Shown here piece by piece: positions 42,630-51,814 of a stretch of DNA of 64,000 nt. Location: the NCBI RefSeq assembly GCF_019670125.1, contig NZ_AP023033.1:3027001-3091000 (forward strand), written 5' to 3'. A model generated the notes under the pieces. The model was given only the letters and a program-made list of their open reading frames with translations, had not been told where the DNA came from and searched no databases. The position numbers and the translations under genes are program-made. The stretch's first letter is position 1, and the number at the start of each line of letters is the position of its first letter. This DNA comes from Agarivorans aestuarii (GTDB lineage: Bacteria; Pseudomonadota; Gammaproteobacteria; Enterobacterales; Celerinatantimonadaceae).

Positions 42630-44606
42630 TTAACGTACAATCAACATTAGATCTTGTGGGCTGGTAGCTTGGTCAAAATAGCTCATGAATAAACCAAAGC
42701 CTTTTATGCTGCCTTGCTCAAACTTAAAGTTGCCATTTTCCATGTTGCTCGCAATCACTTGCAGCGAATTAGGACCTGCCATAAGTATTTGGTTTAATAC
42801 AGCACGAGAGGTAGCAATTTTCACATCGGCGTCGGCTAATGCTTCAGTGTGTAGCTGAGCAATACCATTGCGAATCTCAATGGTGAAAGCCTCTTCGGTA
42901 TCAGCAAAGCTGTAGCTCATCGCCATGTTCACATCTACGGTATTTTCAGCAATAAGCGTTGCAGTCATCATGTCGAAGATCTGCTTACTTGGCAGCGCCG
43001 TTAATACGTCAACCGATGCAAAGCTAATAAGGTTAGAGAAATCACGCTCGCCTTCTAGTTCAGCAGCTGCGTTTAAGGCCCAGTTGCGCCAGTTAATGTT
43101 AACCTGCTCCGCAGACCACGCTTTATAGGCTGCCGCTTTAAGCTCGCGCGCCTGCATGTCATCTTTATTTACGGTAATTGGGTAAGATAGAATCTCTGCC
43201 GCAAAAGTGTAGTTTTTAGCTTCAATTGCCGCTTTAGCGGTGCTGATGATGTTGTCACGTCCACCCATTAGCTCAACAAACGCCTTCGCACGTTGTTGGT
43301 AAGCCATAGGCTCTAGTTGCCAAGGATCGGCTTCATAGAAACCAACATAACCAACGTAGATCTGACGAACAGCGTGAGCAACAGTACCGTAGTGCTCGCC
43401 CAACCAAGGGTGCTCTGCCAGGTGTTTAGGTAACTTAACTACCTCAACCAACTCATCAGGCGTTAAACCTTTATTCATGTAGCGAATAGTTTGGTCGTGA
43501 GTATATTGAATCGCATCACGATAAGCCGTTAATACATTTGCAACCGCTGCTTTGCCTTCAACCGGGCGACCATGTGAGTTGATCATGATTTCAGTATCAA
43601 ACTGACGCATCACATCAATGCCTTTAAACCACATAGCTGGGTCGCGGAACTTGGTACCACGAATAGTGTGCAAGTTAGGGAAGTTTTCGCCCTGCAATAC
43701 TTCTGCAGCATGCAGGATTTTTTGCTCGGGTAGGTAAACAACCACTTCGTCTTTAGTTTCAGAAGGCACGTTTACAATTTGCATACGCACGCCAGCGATA
43801 GTGATATCTAAAGTAGCATTGGTGGCGATAAGAGTATTAGGCTCAATGAAAGAGATAGCCCCCTGCATAAAGCGCGGACCAAGACCGTCATTTACAGTAC
43901 CGTGTTCGCCCTCTTCCACATGTTTTGCACCAGTGTAAGAAGTACGGTGTCCAAATAGAGAGCCAAGGTTAGACGACCAGTTAGCCACTGCTGCGGTTAG
44001 GCCATCTTGGGCGATAATTTTCACTTCACCAGAGCTTACTTGCTCATCAGTTACCCAAGCACGCACACCAGAGATATGGTCGATATGGTTGTGTGAGAAA
44101 ATAATGGCTTTAACTGGCTTATCGGTAATTTTCCTAAACTGGTCTTTAACCGACTCAGCCATTTCTACCGACTCACCTGGATCAACGATGATGATACCGT
44201 CATCGCCTTCAATCATTACTGGGGTGTCGATACCAAAGCCGTAACCAAGATAAACGTTATCATCCACTTGGATAATCGCTTGGTCCATCTTGCGGCTGTG
44301 TTTCGTCAAGGTTGGATGAACATGTTCAGATTCAGCAGTGTAGGCTAAGGTCTCACCGGTTTTAGACAAAACTTTGATTCGCTCGCCTTTACCCCAGAAC
44401 AGGTTTGATGAATGCTCAATCAACACGCCGTCGTTATAGCGAGCATCCAAATCAATATTTTGGTATTGGCTTGCCGCACTAGTTTGTAGTTCTTGACCCA
44501 CTGTAGAACTGGCTTCAACTACCGGTGTAGCTGCGCTATAACTTGCTACCAACAAAGTACTGGTAATAGCTACTGGCAGTAGCAACTGCTTAAATCGCTT
44601 CGTCAT
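42630..44606 (-). CDS. Alkylsulfatase of the SdsA1/BDS1 metallo-beta-lactamase family, exported
   Basis: This 658-residue enzyme matches linear primary alkylsulfatases, which hydrolyse alkyl sulfates such as SDS to alcohol and sulfate. It has a signal peptide, then a metallo-beta-lactamase domain with the zinc motif HNHIDHISG and the family's DDGIIIVDPGESVEMAE segment. The MINSHGRPVEGKAAVANVL segment follows, then a helical dimerisation domain and a C-terminal SCP2-like domain (about 530-658). AAGG lies 7 bases before the ATG. A divergent LysR gene and paired palindromes between them suggest direct control. The substrate range is inference. Confidence 0.9.
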   Translation of the reverse strand: MTKRFKQLLLPVAITSTLLVASYSAATPVVEASSTVGQELQTSAASQYQNIDLDARYNDGVLIEHSSNLFWGKGERIKVLSKTGETLAYTAESEHVHPTLTKHSRKMDQAIIQVDDNVYLGYGFGIDTPVMIEGDDGIIIVDPGESVEMAESVKDQFRKITDKPVKAIIFSHNHIDHISGVRAWVTDEQVSSGEVKIIAQDGLTAAVANWSSNLGSLFGHRTSYTGAKHVEEGEHGTVNDGLGPRFMQGAISFIEPNTLIATNATLDITIAGVRMQIVNVPSETKDEVVVYLPEQKILHAAEVLQGENFPNLHTIRGTKFRDPAMWFKGIDVMRQFDTEIMINSHGRPVEGKAAVANVLTAYRDAIQYTHDQTIRYMNKGLTPDELVEVVKLPKHLAEHPWLGEHYGTVAHAVRQIYVGYVGFYEADPWQLEPMAYQQRAKAFVELMGGRDNIISTAKAAIEAKNYTFAAEILSYPITVNKDDMQARELKAAAYKAWSAEQVNINWRNWALNAAAELEGERDFSNLISFASVDVLTALPSKQIFDMMTATLIAENTVDVNMAMSYSFADTEEAFTIEIRNGIAQLHTEALADADVKIATSRAVLNQILMAGPNSLQVIASNMENGNFKFEQGSIKGFGLFMSYFDQATSPQDLMLIVR

Positions 44607-44683
44607 TATTCAACCTTAAGGCTTTACATTTATTTGATTGCAGCCACTGTATTGAGTTCTGGACTATCAAAAAATAGGCTAAT

Positions 44684-44710
44684 ATGATTGTTAATCATCG
44701 TAATTACGAT
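44684..44710. promoter_or_regulatory. Adjacent palindromes in the alkylsulfatase/LysR control region
   Basis: ATGATT-GTT-AATCAT (44684-44698) is followed immediately by the 14-base perfect palindrome ATCGTAATTACGAT (44697-44710). Two abutting dyads between divergent genes fit a LysR-type operator pair (recognition and activation sites). Confidence 0.6.
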
Positions 44711-44757
44711 AGGTAGGTATAAGAGCTTTAGCTCTAAGCTGACAATGGTGAGCGAAC

Positions 44758-45687
44758 ATGCAAAACGATATCCCCAAATACAATCTACTAGCAGCTTTTG
44801 CCGCGGTAATGGAGCACGGCAGTTTAAGTAAAGCTGCAGAGTACCTAAATACTAATCAGTCAACCATTTCTACCATGCTGGGGCGCCTTAAAAATGAGGT
44901 ACAGCAGGAGCTTTTTATTCGTAGCGGTCGCGGTGTAGCGCCCACCAACTACTCGGTGAACCTTTACGCACAAATCCAAGAACCCTTGCAGCAGCTTAAT
45001 AATGTATTTCAATCTTTCGGGCATTTTGATGCAGCGAGTTCGAAGAGAAATTTTGTCGTCACTGCGCCTGAGCATTTGCAGTGGGTACTGCTCGACCAAT
45101 TTGCCCAAATTCCCAATAAACACTTAAGCCTAGAGATATTTGACCAACCCGAATATGAAGAAAATATGTATGAGTTGCTGATTACTCAAGAATACGACGC
45201 GATGATCGATATTCTCCCTCCCAAAGACCCTAGCTTAGCCTGCCAAAAGCTGTTTGACGGAGACTTTGTAGTGGTATGCAGTAAAGCTCACCCACGAATT
45301 CAAGGCAGCTTATCCGAAGCGCAATATATGCAGGAAGAGCATGCGGTATTAGAAAGAAAAAGAAAGCGGCAATACACCATTAGCCATTACACCAACATCG
45401 ACTTAAGCAAAAGGCGAGTGGCTTATCATGGGCGTTCCTTGTTTAGCAACATCATTATGTGTAGCCAAAGTCACTACCTCACTGCAGTGCCTCTATCTAT
45501 GGCTTTACAATTTGAAGAACGGCTACAGTTGCAAGTGTTTAGGCCACCATTTGAGTTTAGAAGCGTATCCAACTACCTTATTTGGCCGAAAAAAGTTAGC
45601 CAAGATCCAGCTCATGCTTGGCTAAGAAACAAGTTAATCGATATTTCAGCCAAAATCGAACAGTACATGCAAAAGAATTTCGTCTAG
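44758..45687 (+). CDS. LysR-family transcriptional regulator, divergent from alkylsulfatase
   Basis: A 309-residue LysR regulator. The N-terminal winged helix-turn-helix reads FAAVMEHGSLSKAAEYLNTN QSTISTMLGRLKNE, and the effector domain follows (about 90-300). Its divergent position suggests it controls the alkylsulfatase gene and perhaps its neighbours; the inducer is not readable. It is convergent with the permease gene, with a hairpin between them. Confidence 0.9.
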   Translation: MQNDIPKYNLLAAFAAVMEHGSLSKAAEYLNTNQSTISTMLGRLKNEVQQELFIRSGRGVAPTNYSVNLYAQIQEPLQQLNNVFQSFGHFDAASSKRNFVVTAPEHLQWVLLDQFAQIPNKHLSLEIFDQPEYEENMYELLITQEYDAMIDILPPKDPSLACQKLFDGDFVVVCSKAHPRIQGSLSEAQYMQEEHAVLERKRKRQYTISHYTNIDLSKRRVAYHGRSLFSNIIMCSQSHYLTAVPLSMALQFEERLQLQVFRPPFEFRSVSNYLIWPKKVSQDPAHAWLRNKLIDISAKIEQYMQKNFV

Positions 45688-45716
45688 GTTTAATTGTTTA
45701 ATCTTGAGCAATAATA

Positions 45717-45743
45717 AAAAGGCAGCCAAAGAGGCTGCCTTAT
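45717..45743. terminator. Terminator between LysR and permease genes
   Basis: A 9-bp perfect stem, AAGGCAGCC / GGCTGCCTT, with a 5-base loop. The T-run is best on the minus strand (TTTTT), so it mainly ends the permease transcript; on the plus strand only TTAT follows. Confidence 0.8.
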
Positions 45744-45770
45744 AGCTAAACGAGATAGGTTTTATCTCGT

Positions 45771-47231
45771 TTAATTACCAATTAAAGCTGGAATGCCAGG
45801 AAGCTGACCCACCATCGCTAGCGAACCCACACAAATCACAAAGGCTATGCCCGGAATAAGGTACTTATCTTTAGCCGATAGTTCTTTAGCGCGCTCATGG
45901 TCGCCAATTAACCCCATGTTATCTAGGAGCATGGTAGTGGCCCAACCAAACACTGGGTTAACAAAGGCACAGGCAAAAATACAAATACCGGCACTTAAAG
46001 AATCTTTGTGCTTGTGAATCATTTGCATGCCAGCTTCAAGCAAAGGCAAGAACACCCCAACGATAAGAGCAACACGCAACACTGGCTCCCACATGGCTAA
46101 GTCCATAGGATAACCAAGTACCGATGCCAATACACACAAGATACCCGTTAGCAAAGCGCCACCAGGAATCGGGCGCTTAGCAATAGCTGCAGGGATCATG
46201 TAGGTTCCCCACGATGAGGCTAAGTTACCTCCGCCCAATAATGCACCAACACCTTGACGCACAGATGCACCCACCATGGTGTCATCCACATCCATTAACA
46301 CGCCTTTGGCTTCTTTCGGATAATTAAGCTCTTGGAATACACGGTGACCTAAATAGTCTGGAGACCACATAGCTACCGCAAGCAAGGCAAAAGGAATAAC
46401 CGCAATGAAGTGCTGAAGATTCGGCCAACCTAATTGCCAACCAGTATCTTCACCCCACCAGTAAAACGGACTGAAATGCGGTAAGCCAGGTGCGGTGGTA
46501 AAGGCAAAATCTGCTCCACATACATAGGCAACAATGCCTGCTAAAGCTGAACAAAGCGGAATAGCTAACCAACGTTTACCTACTTTTGCTAAATAGGCAT
46601 ACACTAAAACGGTAACGCCAATCACCGCAAACGATATGTAACCTTGGTTTCCAGCTGACGCCCAAGCTTCGGTTTTGTTAATTTGACCAATTAAACCAAC
46701 AGCACCAAGGTAAATCAACAAGCCCCCTCTAACACCAACCCCGGTTAGTGTCATTAACTTAGAGCCCCCCTTGGTATAAGCCAAAATCAAACCAAATACA
46801 CACACCATTAAACCCAGCGCGAGTGGGTGTCCTCCTGCGGCGGCAATTAATGGAATTAAGGGGATCATTGGCCCATGAGTACCGGCCAAGTTTGCATTGG
46901 GGTTTAAAATAGCAGAGAACAAAATTACAAATAAGGCGCCGGCAATAAGCAGCTCATAACGTACGTTTTCGGCAACAAACTCTGGCGATAAGCCAAATTG
47001 CGCGGCAAACGCGGCAACCATTGCGGTTACCATCACTACTTTACCAATGGTGGCGGCTAAGGCTGGAACCCAATCCTCAATCTCAATGCTGTAATCTCGC
47101 AGTGGTAAATGGATCCCCCAGCGACGAAAACTCATAATTTTGAGATCGTGGTTCAAAAATTCTTCACGGTTGTCGAATTCCTGCGCTTTTCGGCGCATAT
47201 CTCTATAGAATGTCTTGTTCTTACTAGACAT
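45771..47231 (-). CDS. DUF3360-like polytopic permease (NCS2/SulP-like fold)
   Basis: A 486-residue inner-membrane protein with about 12 membrane segments. Motifs such as NPNANLAGTHGPMIPLIPLI and LGGGNLASSWGTYMIPAAIA recall the NCS2/SLC26 transporter fold, and overall it looks like the DUF3360 permeases of vibrios and relatives (recalled, not searched). I set the start at the ATG ending at 47231, which has AGGAAG seven bases upstream; a longer frame to 47270 lacks support. The substrate is unknown. It is divergent from a Cache-PAS-DUF294 protein across a structured 360-base region. Confidence 0.8.
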   Translation of the reverse strand: MSSKNKTFYRDMRRKAQEFDNREEFLNHDLKIMSFRRWGIHLPLRDYSIEIEDWVPALAATIGKVVMVTAMVAAFAAQFGLSPEFVAENVRYELLIAGALFVILFSAILNPNANLAGTHGPMIPLIPLIAAAGGHPLALGLMVCVFGLILAYTKGGSKLMTLTGVGVRGGLLIYLGAVGLIGQINKTEAWASAGNQGYISFAVIGVTVLVYAYLAKVGKRWLAIPLCSALAGIVAYVCGADFAFTTAPGLPHFSPFYWWGEDTGWQLGWPNLQHFIAVIPFALLAVAMWSPDYLGHRVFQELNYPKEAKGVLMDVDDTMVGASVRQGVGALLGGGNLASSWGTYMIPAAIAKRPIPGGALLTGILCVLASVLGYPMDLAMWEPVLRVALIVGVFLPLLEAGMQMIHKHKDSLSAGICIFACAFVNPVFGWATTMLLDNMGLIGDHERAKELSAKDKYLIPGIAFVICVGSLAMVGQLPGIPALIGN

Positions 47232-47591
47232 GTTTTTACTTCCTATGTAATTGCGGGGGCCATTGCGCATTAACTTCCATTTATGCTCTGTATGTTAACC
47301 TTCGGCTAACACGAGACGACATCCCAGACGCTACAGAACACCTAGTAAGCAGGTGCCTAAAAGCTGGGAGCTAAAGCCACATATTTTCCCGCAGGCTGAA
47401 AAAAGGGTACGATACGCGCCCTTAGTAACTGGTACTGGAAAATTTGTCTTAGTATAAGACAATAAAGTTTGATGACTTTTTGATTTAGATTACTTTTCAT
47501 GCAAGTTAACTGCTTTTTATTTTACCCTTTCATCGATATGCTAATTCTCTACTAATTGTTATGCTGAACTTAGTTCAACCAACTGATTACG
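47232..47591. other. Structured divergent control region, 360 bases
   Basis: No gene is seen here. The region holds several inverted repeats: TGTTAACC/GGCTAACA with one mismatch (47293-47311), nested TCCCAG/CTGGGA (47322-47369) enclosing CACCT/AGGTG (47339-47354), an imperfect GGG...CCC hairpin followed on the minus strand by a T-run (47399-47422), and a perfect operator-like dyad at 47444-47462. On the minus strand these fall in the leader of the permease gene. Confidence 0.6.
47444..47462. promoter_or_regulatory. Perfect palindromic operator candidate
   Basis: TTGTCTTA-GTA-TAAGACAA, an 8-bp perfect dyad with a 3-base centre. On the minus strand its centre contains TATACT, a good -10 hexamer, so a bound repressor would block the permease promoter. 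No repressor gene of a matching class (for example GntR) lies nearby. Confidence 0.6.
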
Positions 47592-50168
47592 ATGAAAATT
47601 TCCGAGCACGCGCAGCGCACAGAACAGCTATTTGGCATACGAGCAGAAGACATCCATAAATGGATTGACGGCTTTTTCGACCACGACGGATTTGATCACT
47701 ACCTGCGTGAAGGCAAGCTAGACCAATACGACCCTTACGACCATCGCAGGTTTAGACACTGCAAAGAAGCACTTCAAGAAGCCTACCAAGAGTTCGATGG
47801 CAAGTATTCACGCCAACAAATTAAGAACGTTGTCGAAACCCATATTAAAGATGATTACGACGGCTACCTGCCTTCTCGTGCCGATTTTGAAAATGGTACG
47901 TTTACTGCCAAATACCATGACGCCACCCACAATGAAGAACTCAGTGCGGTATTAGACGCCAAGGAGCTAGCCGAATATTTTGATGGCCTACGTGATAACG
48001 AAGCTAATCAACAAGGTTTTATTGGCAGCTTTGCTTTTCGCATTGTACTGCCCACCATTTTGGCCATTATATTATTTGTCAGTGCGGTTGCTTTGGTGAT
48101 TATCCCGCTGGTAGAAGACTCGATGATGGGTCAAAAACAGCAAATGATCAAAGAGCTCACTTCCTCGGCCATTAGCATTGTCGACAGTTATGTAGCGCGA
48201 GAACAAAGCGGAGAACTAAGTCTAAGCCAGGCTCAAGCAAAAGCGGCTAACGAGCTAAAAGCAATGCGCTATGGTGATGAAAACAAAGATTACTTCTTCA
48301 TTACCGACATGCATCCACGGATGATCATGCACCCCTACCGTAAAGACTTAAAAGGCCAAGATCTCACTCATTACTCAGACAATGAAAACAAAAGTGGCAA
48401 ACACATTTTTGTTGAGTTCACCAAGCTGGTTAAAGCCAACCATGAAGGCTACTTAGAATACCTCTGGCAATGGAAGGATGATGCCAACAAAACAGCGCCC
48501 AAACTTAGCTACGTGCAAGCAGTGGAAGAGTGGCAATGGATAGTCGGAACCGGTGTCTATTTTGACGATGTGCAAAAAGAAGTCGATAAGCTAGAGCAAG
48601 CGCTGTTTACCACCTTTTTCCTCATTACTTTGGGGCTTAGCGCCATAATGACTTACATCATTGGTCAAAGCCGAACCATTGAGAATAGAAAAAAACGCGC
48701 CGAAGTCGCCCTGCACGAGGCTAAAGATCGTTACCGCGCCTTGGTTGAATCATCTAACGAAGGTTACATTCTAGAAGCCGACGGCGATATTCTTTACTCA
48801 AACAACCGACTACATCGCATGTTAGGTTACAACGACTCAGAGCTTCAAAGCACCAATATTTGGCAGCAGCTATTTCCCGCCAACGCCAAAAATACCCCTT
48901 TATTGCAGCATTTAGATGGGCTATTCAAACACACCGCCGAGCCTGCAGAATTTGAAGCCTGCTTAAGCACCAAAAGCGGCAAACAGCTAGATATAATTGT
49001 TAGTTCGTCAAAGATATTCTTTTCTGAAAAGCATGGTCATGTGATTTCATTCCGCCCAATAACCCGAAAGATTTATGGCGGCGCCTATGGCCTTGTAAAG
49101 CAAGTCAGCGATTATCAAGTGCTAAACAGTCGCGTGGTCGAAGATATTGCACTTAGCGATAGCCAAGGTGGCGTGGTAGAAACCCTTAATCAACTGCCAG
49201 ACTTAATACGCGAGATGATTGATGCAGGCTCCCGTCCTGATAATCTTCGCCGAGCCATTGGTAGTGCCTACGATGCGGCCATTTACCGATTTATAGAGCT
49301 AAGCATTAAAGAGTTAGGAAAACCGCCAGTACCATTTTCCTTTATCTCTTTTGGCAGTAATGCTCGCCACGACATGACCCTGTTCTCAGACCAAGACAAC
49401 GCAATTGTATTTGAAACACCAGAAGACCCAACAAAACTAAAACAGATCCGCCGCTATTTCTTACATCTAGCGCAGCGGGTATGTGGCTTATTAAACCAAG
49501 CTGGTTACCCCTATTGCGATGGCTTGATTATGGCCACTAACCACCAATGGTGCTTAAGCTTAGACGAATGGACCGCCAACTTTAGCGCTTGGATTAACCA
49601 CGCTAAGCCGGATTCGATATTAGAACTAAACGTGTTTTTTGACATACGTGCCACCTATGGCGAAAAACAACTGGTCGACAGCATTCAGCAACATATTCAA
49701 ACAACCGTGCAAAACCAGCCGCAGTTTCTAGCCACCTACGCCAAAAATTGCCTGTCTTACAAAGTGCCACTCACTAGCTTTAAACAAATCAAAACCGAGA
49801 ATATCGACGGCGTAGAGTCAGTTAATCTAAAAGCCTGTTTACGCCCAATGGAAATTTTTTGCCGAATTTACGCACTCAAGCACGATATTCGCGAAGCGAA
49901 CACCATGACAAGACTTAAGCAGCTAGCCGCCAAACAAGAAATCGACGCCATGAGCTTTCGCGAAATGGTCTACATTTTCGACCATATTTGGCAGCTGCGC
50001 TTTATGAACCAAATCGTGGAATACACAGATTTGCGTAAAGTAAATGATGTACTGGCCTTGGCAGATTTAACCGAGCTAGAGCAACAAAATCTGCGCAACG
50101 TATTGAAAAGAATTAGCTTATTTCACGACAAAATTAGCCATGATTTTCTGAATGCTAAATCTAGCTAA
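47592..50168 (+). CDS. Membrane Cache-PAS sensor fused to a DUF294 nucleotidyltransferase-like output
   Basis: An 858-residue protein with an unusual domain order. Residues 1-100 are a cytoplasmic domain resembling small 'RHH' proteins of the DUF6915 type (EDIHKWIDGFF, DHRRFRHCKEAL). Then come a membrane segment (146-174), a single Cache domain (about 180-335, NKDYFFITDMHPRMIMHPYR), a second membrane segment (337-358) and a PAS domain (380-490). A DUF294 nucleotidyltransferase-like domain follows, with FISFGSNARHDMTLFSDQDN (583-602, including an SDQD acidic motif), and then its C-terminal partner domain (about 690-855). There is no histidine kinase, GGDEF or methyl-accepting region. The Cache fold suggests sensing of a small organic acid; the output activity is unknown. 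It may control the divergent permease. Confidence 0.85.
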   Translation: MKISEHAQRTEQLFGIRAEDIHKWIDGFFDHDGFDHYLREGKLDQYDPYDHRRFRHCKEALQEAYQEFDGKYSRQQIKNVVETHIKDDYDGYLPSRADFENGTFTAKYHDATHNEELSAVLDAKELAEYFDGLRDNEANQQGFIGSFAFRIVLPTILAIILFVSAVALVIIPLVEDSMMGQKQQMIKELTSSAISIVDSYVAREQSGELSLSQAQAKAANELKAMRYGDENKDYFFITDMHPRMIMHPYRKDLKGQDLTHYSDNENKSGKHIFVEFTKLVKANHEGYLEYLWQWKDDANKTAPKLSYVQAVEEWQWIVGTGVYFDDVQKEVDKLEQALFTTFFLITLGLSAIMTYIIGQSRTIENRKKRAEVALHEAKDRYRALVESSNEGYILEADGDILYSNNRLHRMLGYNDSELQSTNIWQQLFPANAKNTPLLQHLDGLFKHTAEPAEFEACLSTKSGKQLDIIVSSSKIFFSEKHGHVISFRPITRKIYGGAYGLVKQVSDYQVLNSRVVEDIALSDSQGGVVETLNQLPDLIREMIDAGSRPDNLRRAIGSAYDAAIYRFIELSIKELGKPPVPFSFISFGSNARHDMTLFSDQDNAIVFETPEDPTKLKQIRRYFLHLAQRVCGLLNQAGYPYCDGLIMATNHQWCLSLDEWTANFSAWINHAKPDSILELNVFFDIRATYGEKQLVDSIQQHIQTTVQNQPQFLATYAKNCLSYKVPLTSFKQIKTENIDGVESVNLKACLRPMEIFCRIYALKHDIREANTMTRLKQLAAKQEIDAMSFREMVYIFDHIWQLRFMNQIVEYTDLRKVNDVLALADLTELEQQNLRNVLKRISLFHDKISHDFLNAKSS

Positions 50169-50424
50169 AGGGAAATCTATAAATGAACAATAATTCCCCT
50201 CCGGTAATTACTAAATTTACACAGCTGCTTTTACCATATTTGTTTGCCTTGGCCAGACTAAGCTGATGCAACGCAAACTATCCAGATTTCACAGTAATTT
50301 GCGGAAAATCACAGTATAAGCTCCCAACCCTTTGCACTAGCCTGAATACATAGTTTGGCTTAGCACGTATTTAAAAGCCCTATGAACAGTGATTACAATT
50401 AGAACAAAGGTAACAAAGCATATT

Positions 50425-51771
50425 ATGACTATGAATATTTTTACCACCCACCGTAATACCCTAATGAAAACGGTGAAAACCTTGGCGCTTTGCGCCTTGC
50501 CTTTAGGTTTGGCCTCTTGCGCGGCACCCGTTGAGCAATCTTCTGCTCCAGCAACTAAGCAAAGCAACACTAGCACCAGCAACATTAGTGCTCCTGGGGC
50601 TTTTTATTCTGGTGAATACCGCAATGCCTTTGTTGAGCTAGGTATCGCTTCACCAGAGCAAGTGAATAAGAAAGTACAAGATACTTATCAGCAGCTGTTT
50701 TACTCTGATTCTCGCAGTGAAAGCGGCGAAGCGGTGTTTTTCCCGGTTGGTGACGACATGGGCTTCATTAAAGATATTGGTAGCAACGATATTCGCTCGG
50801 AAGGTATGTCTTACGGCATGATGATCGCCGTGCAGATGGACGACCAAGAGATGTTCAATAAGCTTTGGAAGTTCTCTAAAACTTACATGCAACACCATGA
50901 TGGCTGGTACAAAGATTACTTTGCTTGGCATCTAAGACCAGAAGCGCCGTTTGCCAAAATAGATAACAACCCTGCGCCAGACGGCGAGCTTTACTTTGCT
51001 ATGGCCTTATTCTTTGCAGAGAACCGCTGGGGTGCCGGTGAAGGTATTTTCCAATATAGCGATGAAGCTAACGTAATTCTGCAAGCCATGGTTAACAAAG
51101 AAGAAACTGACTCGCAGGTTCCTATGTTTAACCGCGATGAAAAACAAATCCTATTTGTTACCGAGAAAAGCTTAGGTTTATACACCGATCCGTCTTATCA
51201 CGTGGCTGCTTTTTATGAGCTACTGGGCCGTTGGGCAGATGAAGACCAACAACTATGGCTTGATGCCGCACAAGTAAGCCGCGATTACTTGTATAACGCA
51301 GCTCACCCAGAAACAGGCTTGTACTCTGAATACGCTGCTTTTGATGGAACTCCACAAAAAACCTCGTTTAACGATATTAGCCATAAATCTGGTTACGATG
51401 CATTCCGCGTAATTGGTAACATTGCCATGGACTACCATTGGTTTAACGATGACCCTCGCCAAACCGAGTTAGCTGACCGTTTAATTTCGTTCTATGCCGA
51501 CGAGTACAAACGAAAAGGTCAAAACTTTGCGGTACATGAAATGGGCGGAAAGGTTGCATCTGAATGGGGCAGCTCTGGCCAAAACGCAATGAACGGCACT
51601 GCTGCTTTAATTACCGATAGCCAAGAAGCCAAAGAGTTCACCGAACGTTTGTGGAAACAAGCTACGCCAACCGGTAAGTGGCGTTACTACGACGGTTTAT
51701 TGCACATGTTTGCAGTACTGCAAATGTCGGGTGAATATAAGATTTACGGCCCAACAGACGCAAATCAGTAA
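50425..51771 (+). CDS. GH8 lipoprotein, reducing-end xylose-releasing exo-oligoxylanase type
   Basis: A glycoside hydrolase family 8 enzyme anchored by a lipobox (LASC). The sequence closely follows the Rex type, which releases xylose from the reducing end of xylo-oligosaccharides: RSEGMSYGMMIAVQMD, YMQHHDGWYKDYFAWH, NPAPDGELYFAMALFF, GYDAFRVIGNIAMDYHWF. With the ATG at 50425 the acid is E126 and the base D325; a further conserved Asp is D186. Their spacing agrees with the Bacillus halodurans enzyme as I recall it. The frame opens at a GTG at 50389; ATGs at 50425 and 50464 are both possible starts. No other xylan genes are adjacent. An export to the outer membrane is likely. Confidence 0.88.
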   Translation: MTMNIFTTHRNTLMKTVKTLALCALPLGLASCAAPVEQSSAPATKQSNTSTSNISAPGAFYSGEYRNAFVELGIASPEQVNKKVQDTYQQLFYSDSRSESGEAVFFPVGDDMGFIKDIGSNDIRSEGMSYGMMIAVQMDDQEMFNKLWKFSKTYMQHHDGWYKDYFAWHLRPEAPFAKIDNNPAPDGELYFAMALFFAENRWGAGEGIFQYSDEANVILQAMVNKEETDSQVPMFNRDEKQILFVTEKSLGLYTDPSYHVAAFYELLGRWADEDQQLWLDAAQVSRDYLYNAAHPETGLYSEYAAFDGTPQKTSFNDISHKSGYDAFRVIGNIAMDYHWFNDDPRQTELADRLISFYADEYKRKGQNFAVHEMGGKVASEWGSSGQNAMNGTAALITDSQEAKEFTERLWKQATPTGKWRYYDGLLHMFAVLQMSGEYKIYGPTDANQ

Positions 51772-51787
51772 ACAACTACCTTAAAAC

Positions 51788-51814
51788 AAAAGAGAGCCTA
51801 AGCTCTCTTTTTTA
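51788..51814. terminator. Bidirectional terminator between GH8 gene and acoR-like gene
   Basis: Stem AAAAGAGAGC / GCTCTCTTTT with loop CTAA, followed by TT. It serves the plus-strand GH8 gene and, less strongly, the minus-strand regulator. The same 27 bases recur inverted at 55360-55386. Confidence 0.9.

Noticed and set aside
47270-47422. A named riboswitch (xanthine, guanidine or similar) in the permease leader
   Set aside because: Stems are present, but I could not match any class's conserved core; naming one would be a guess.
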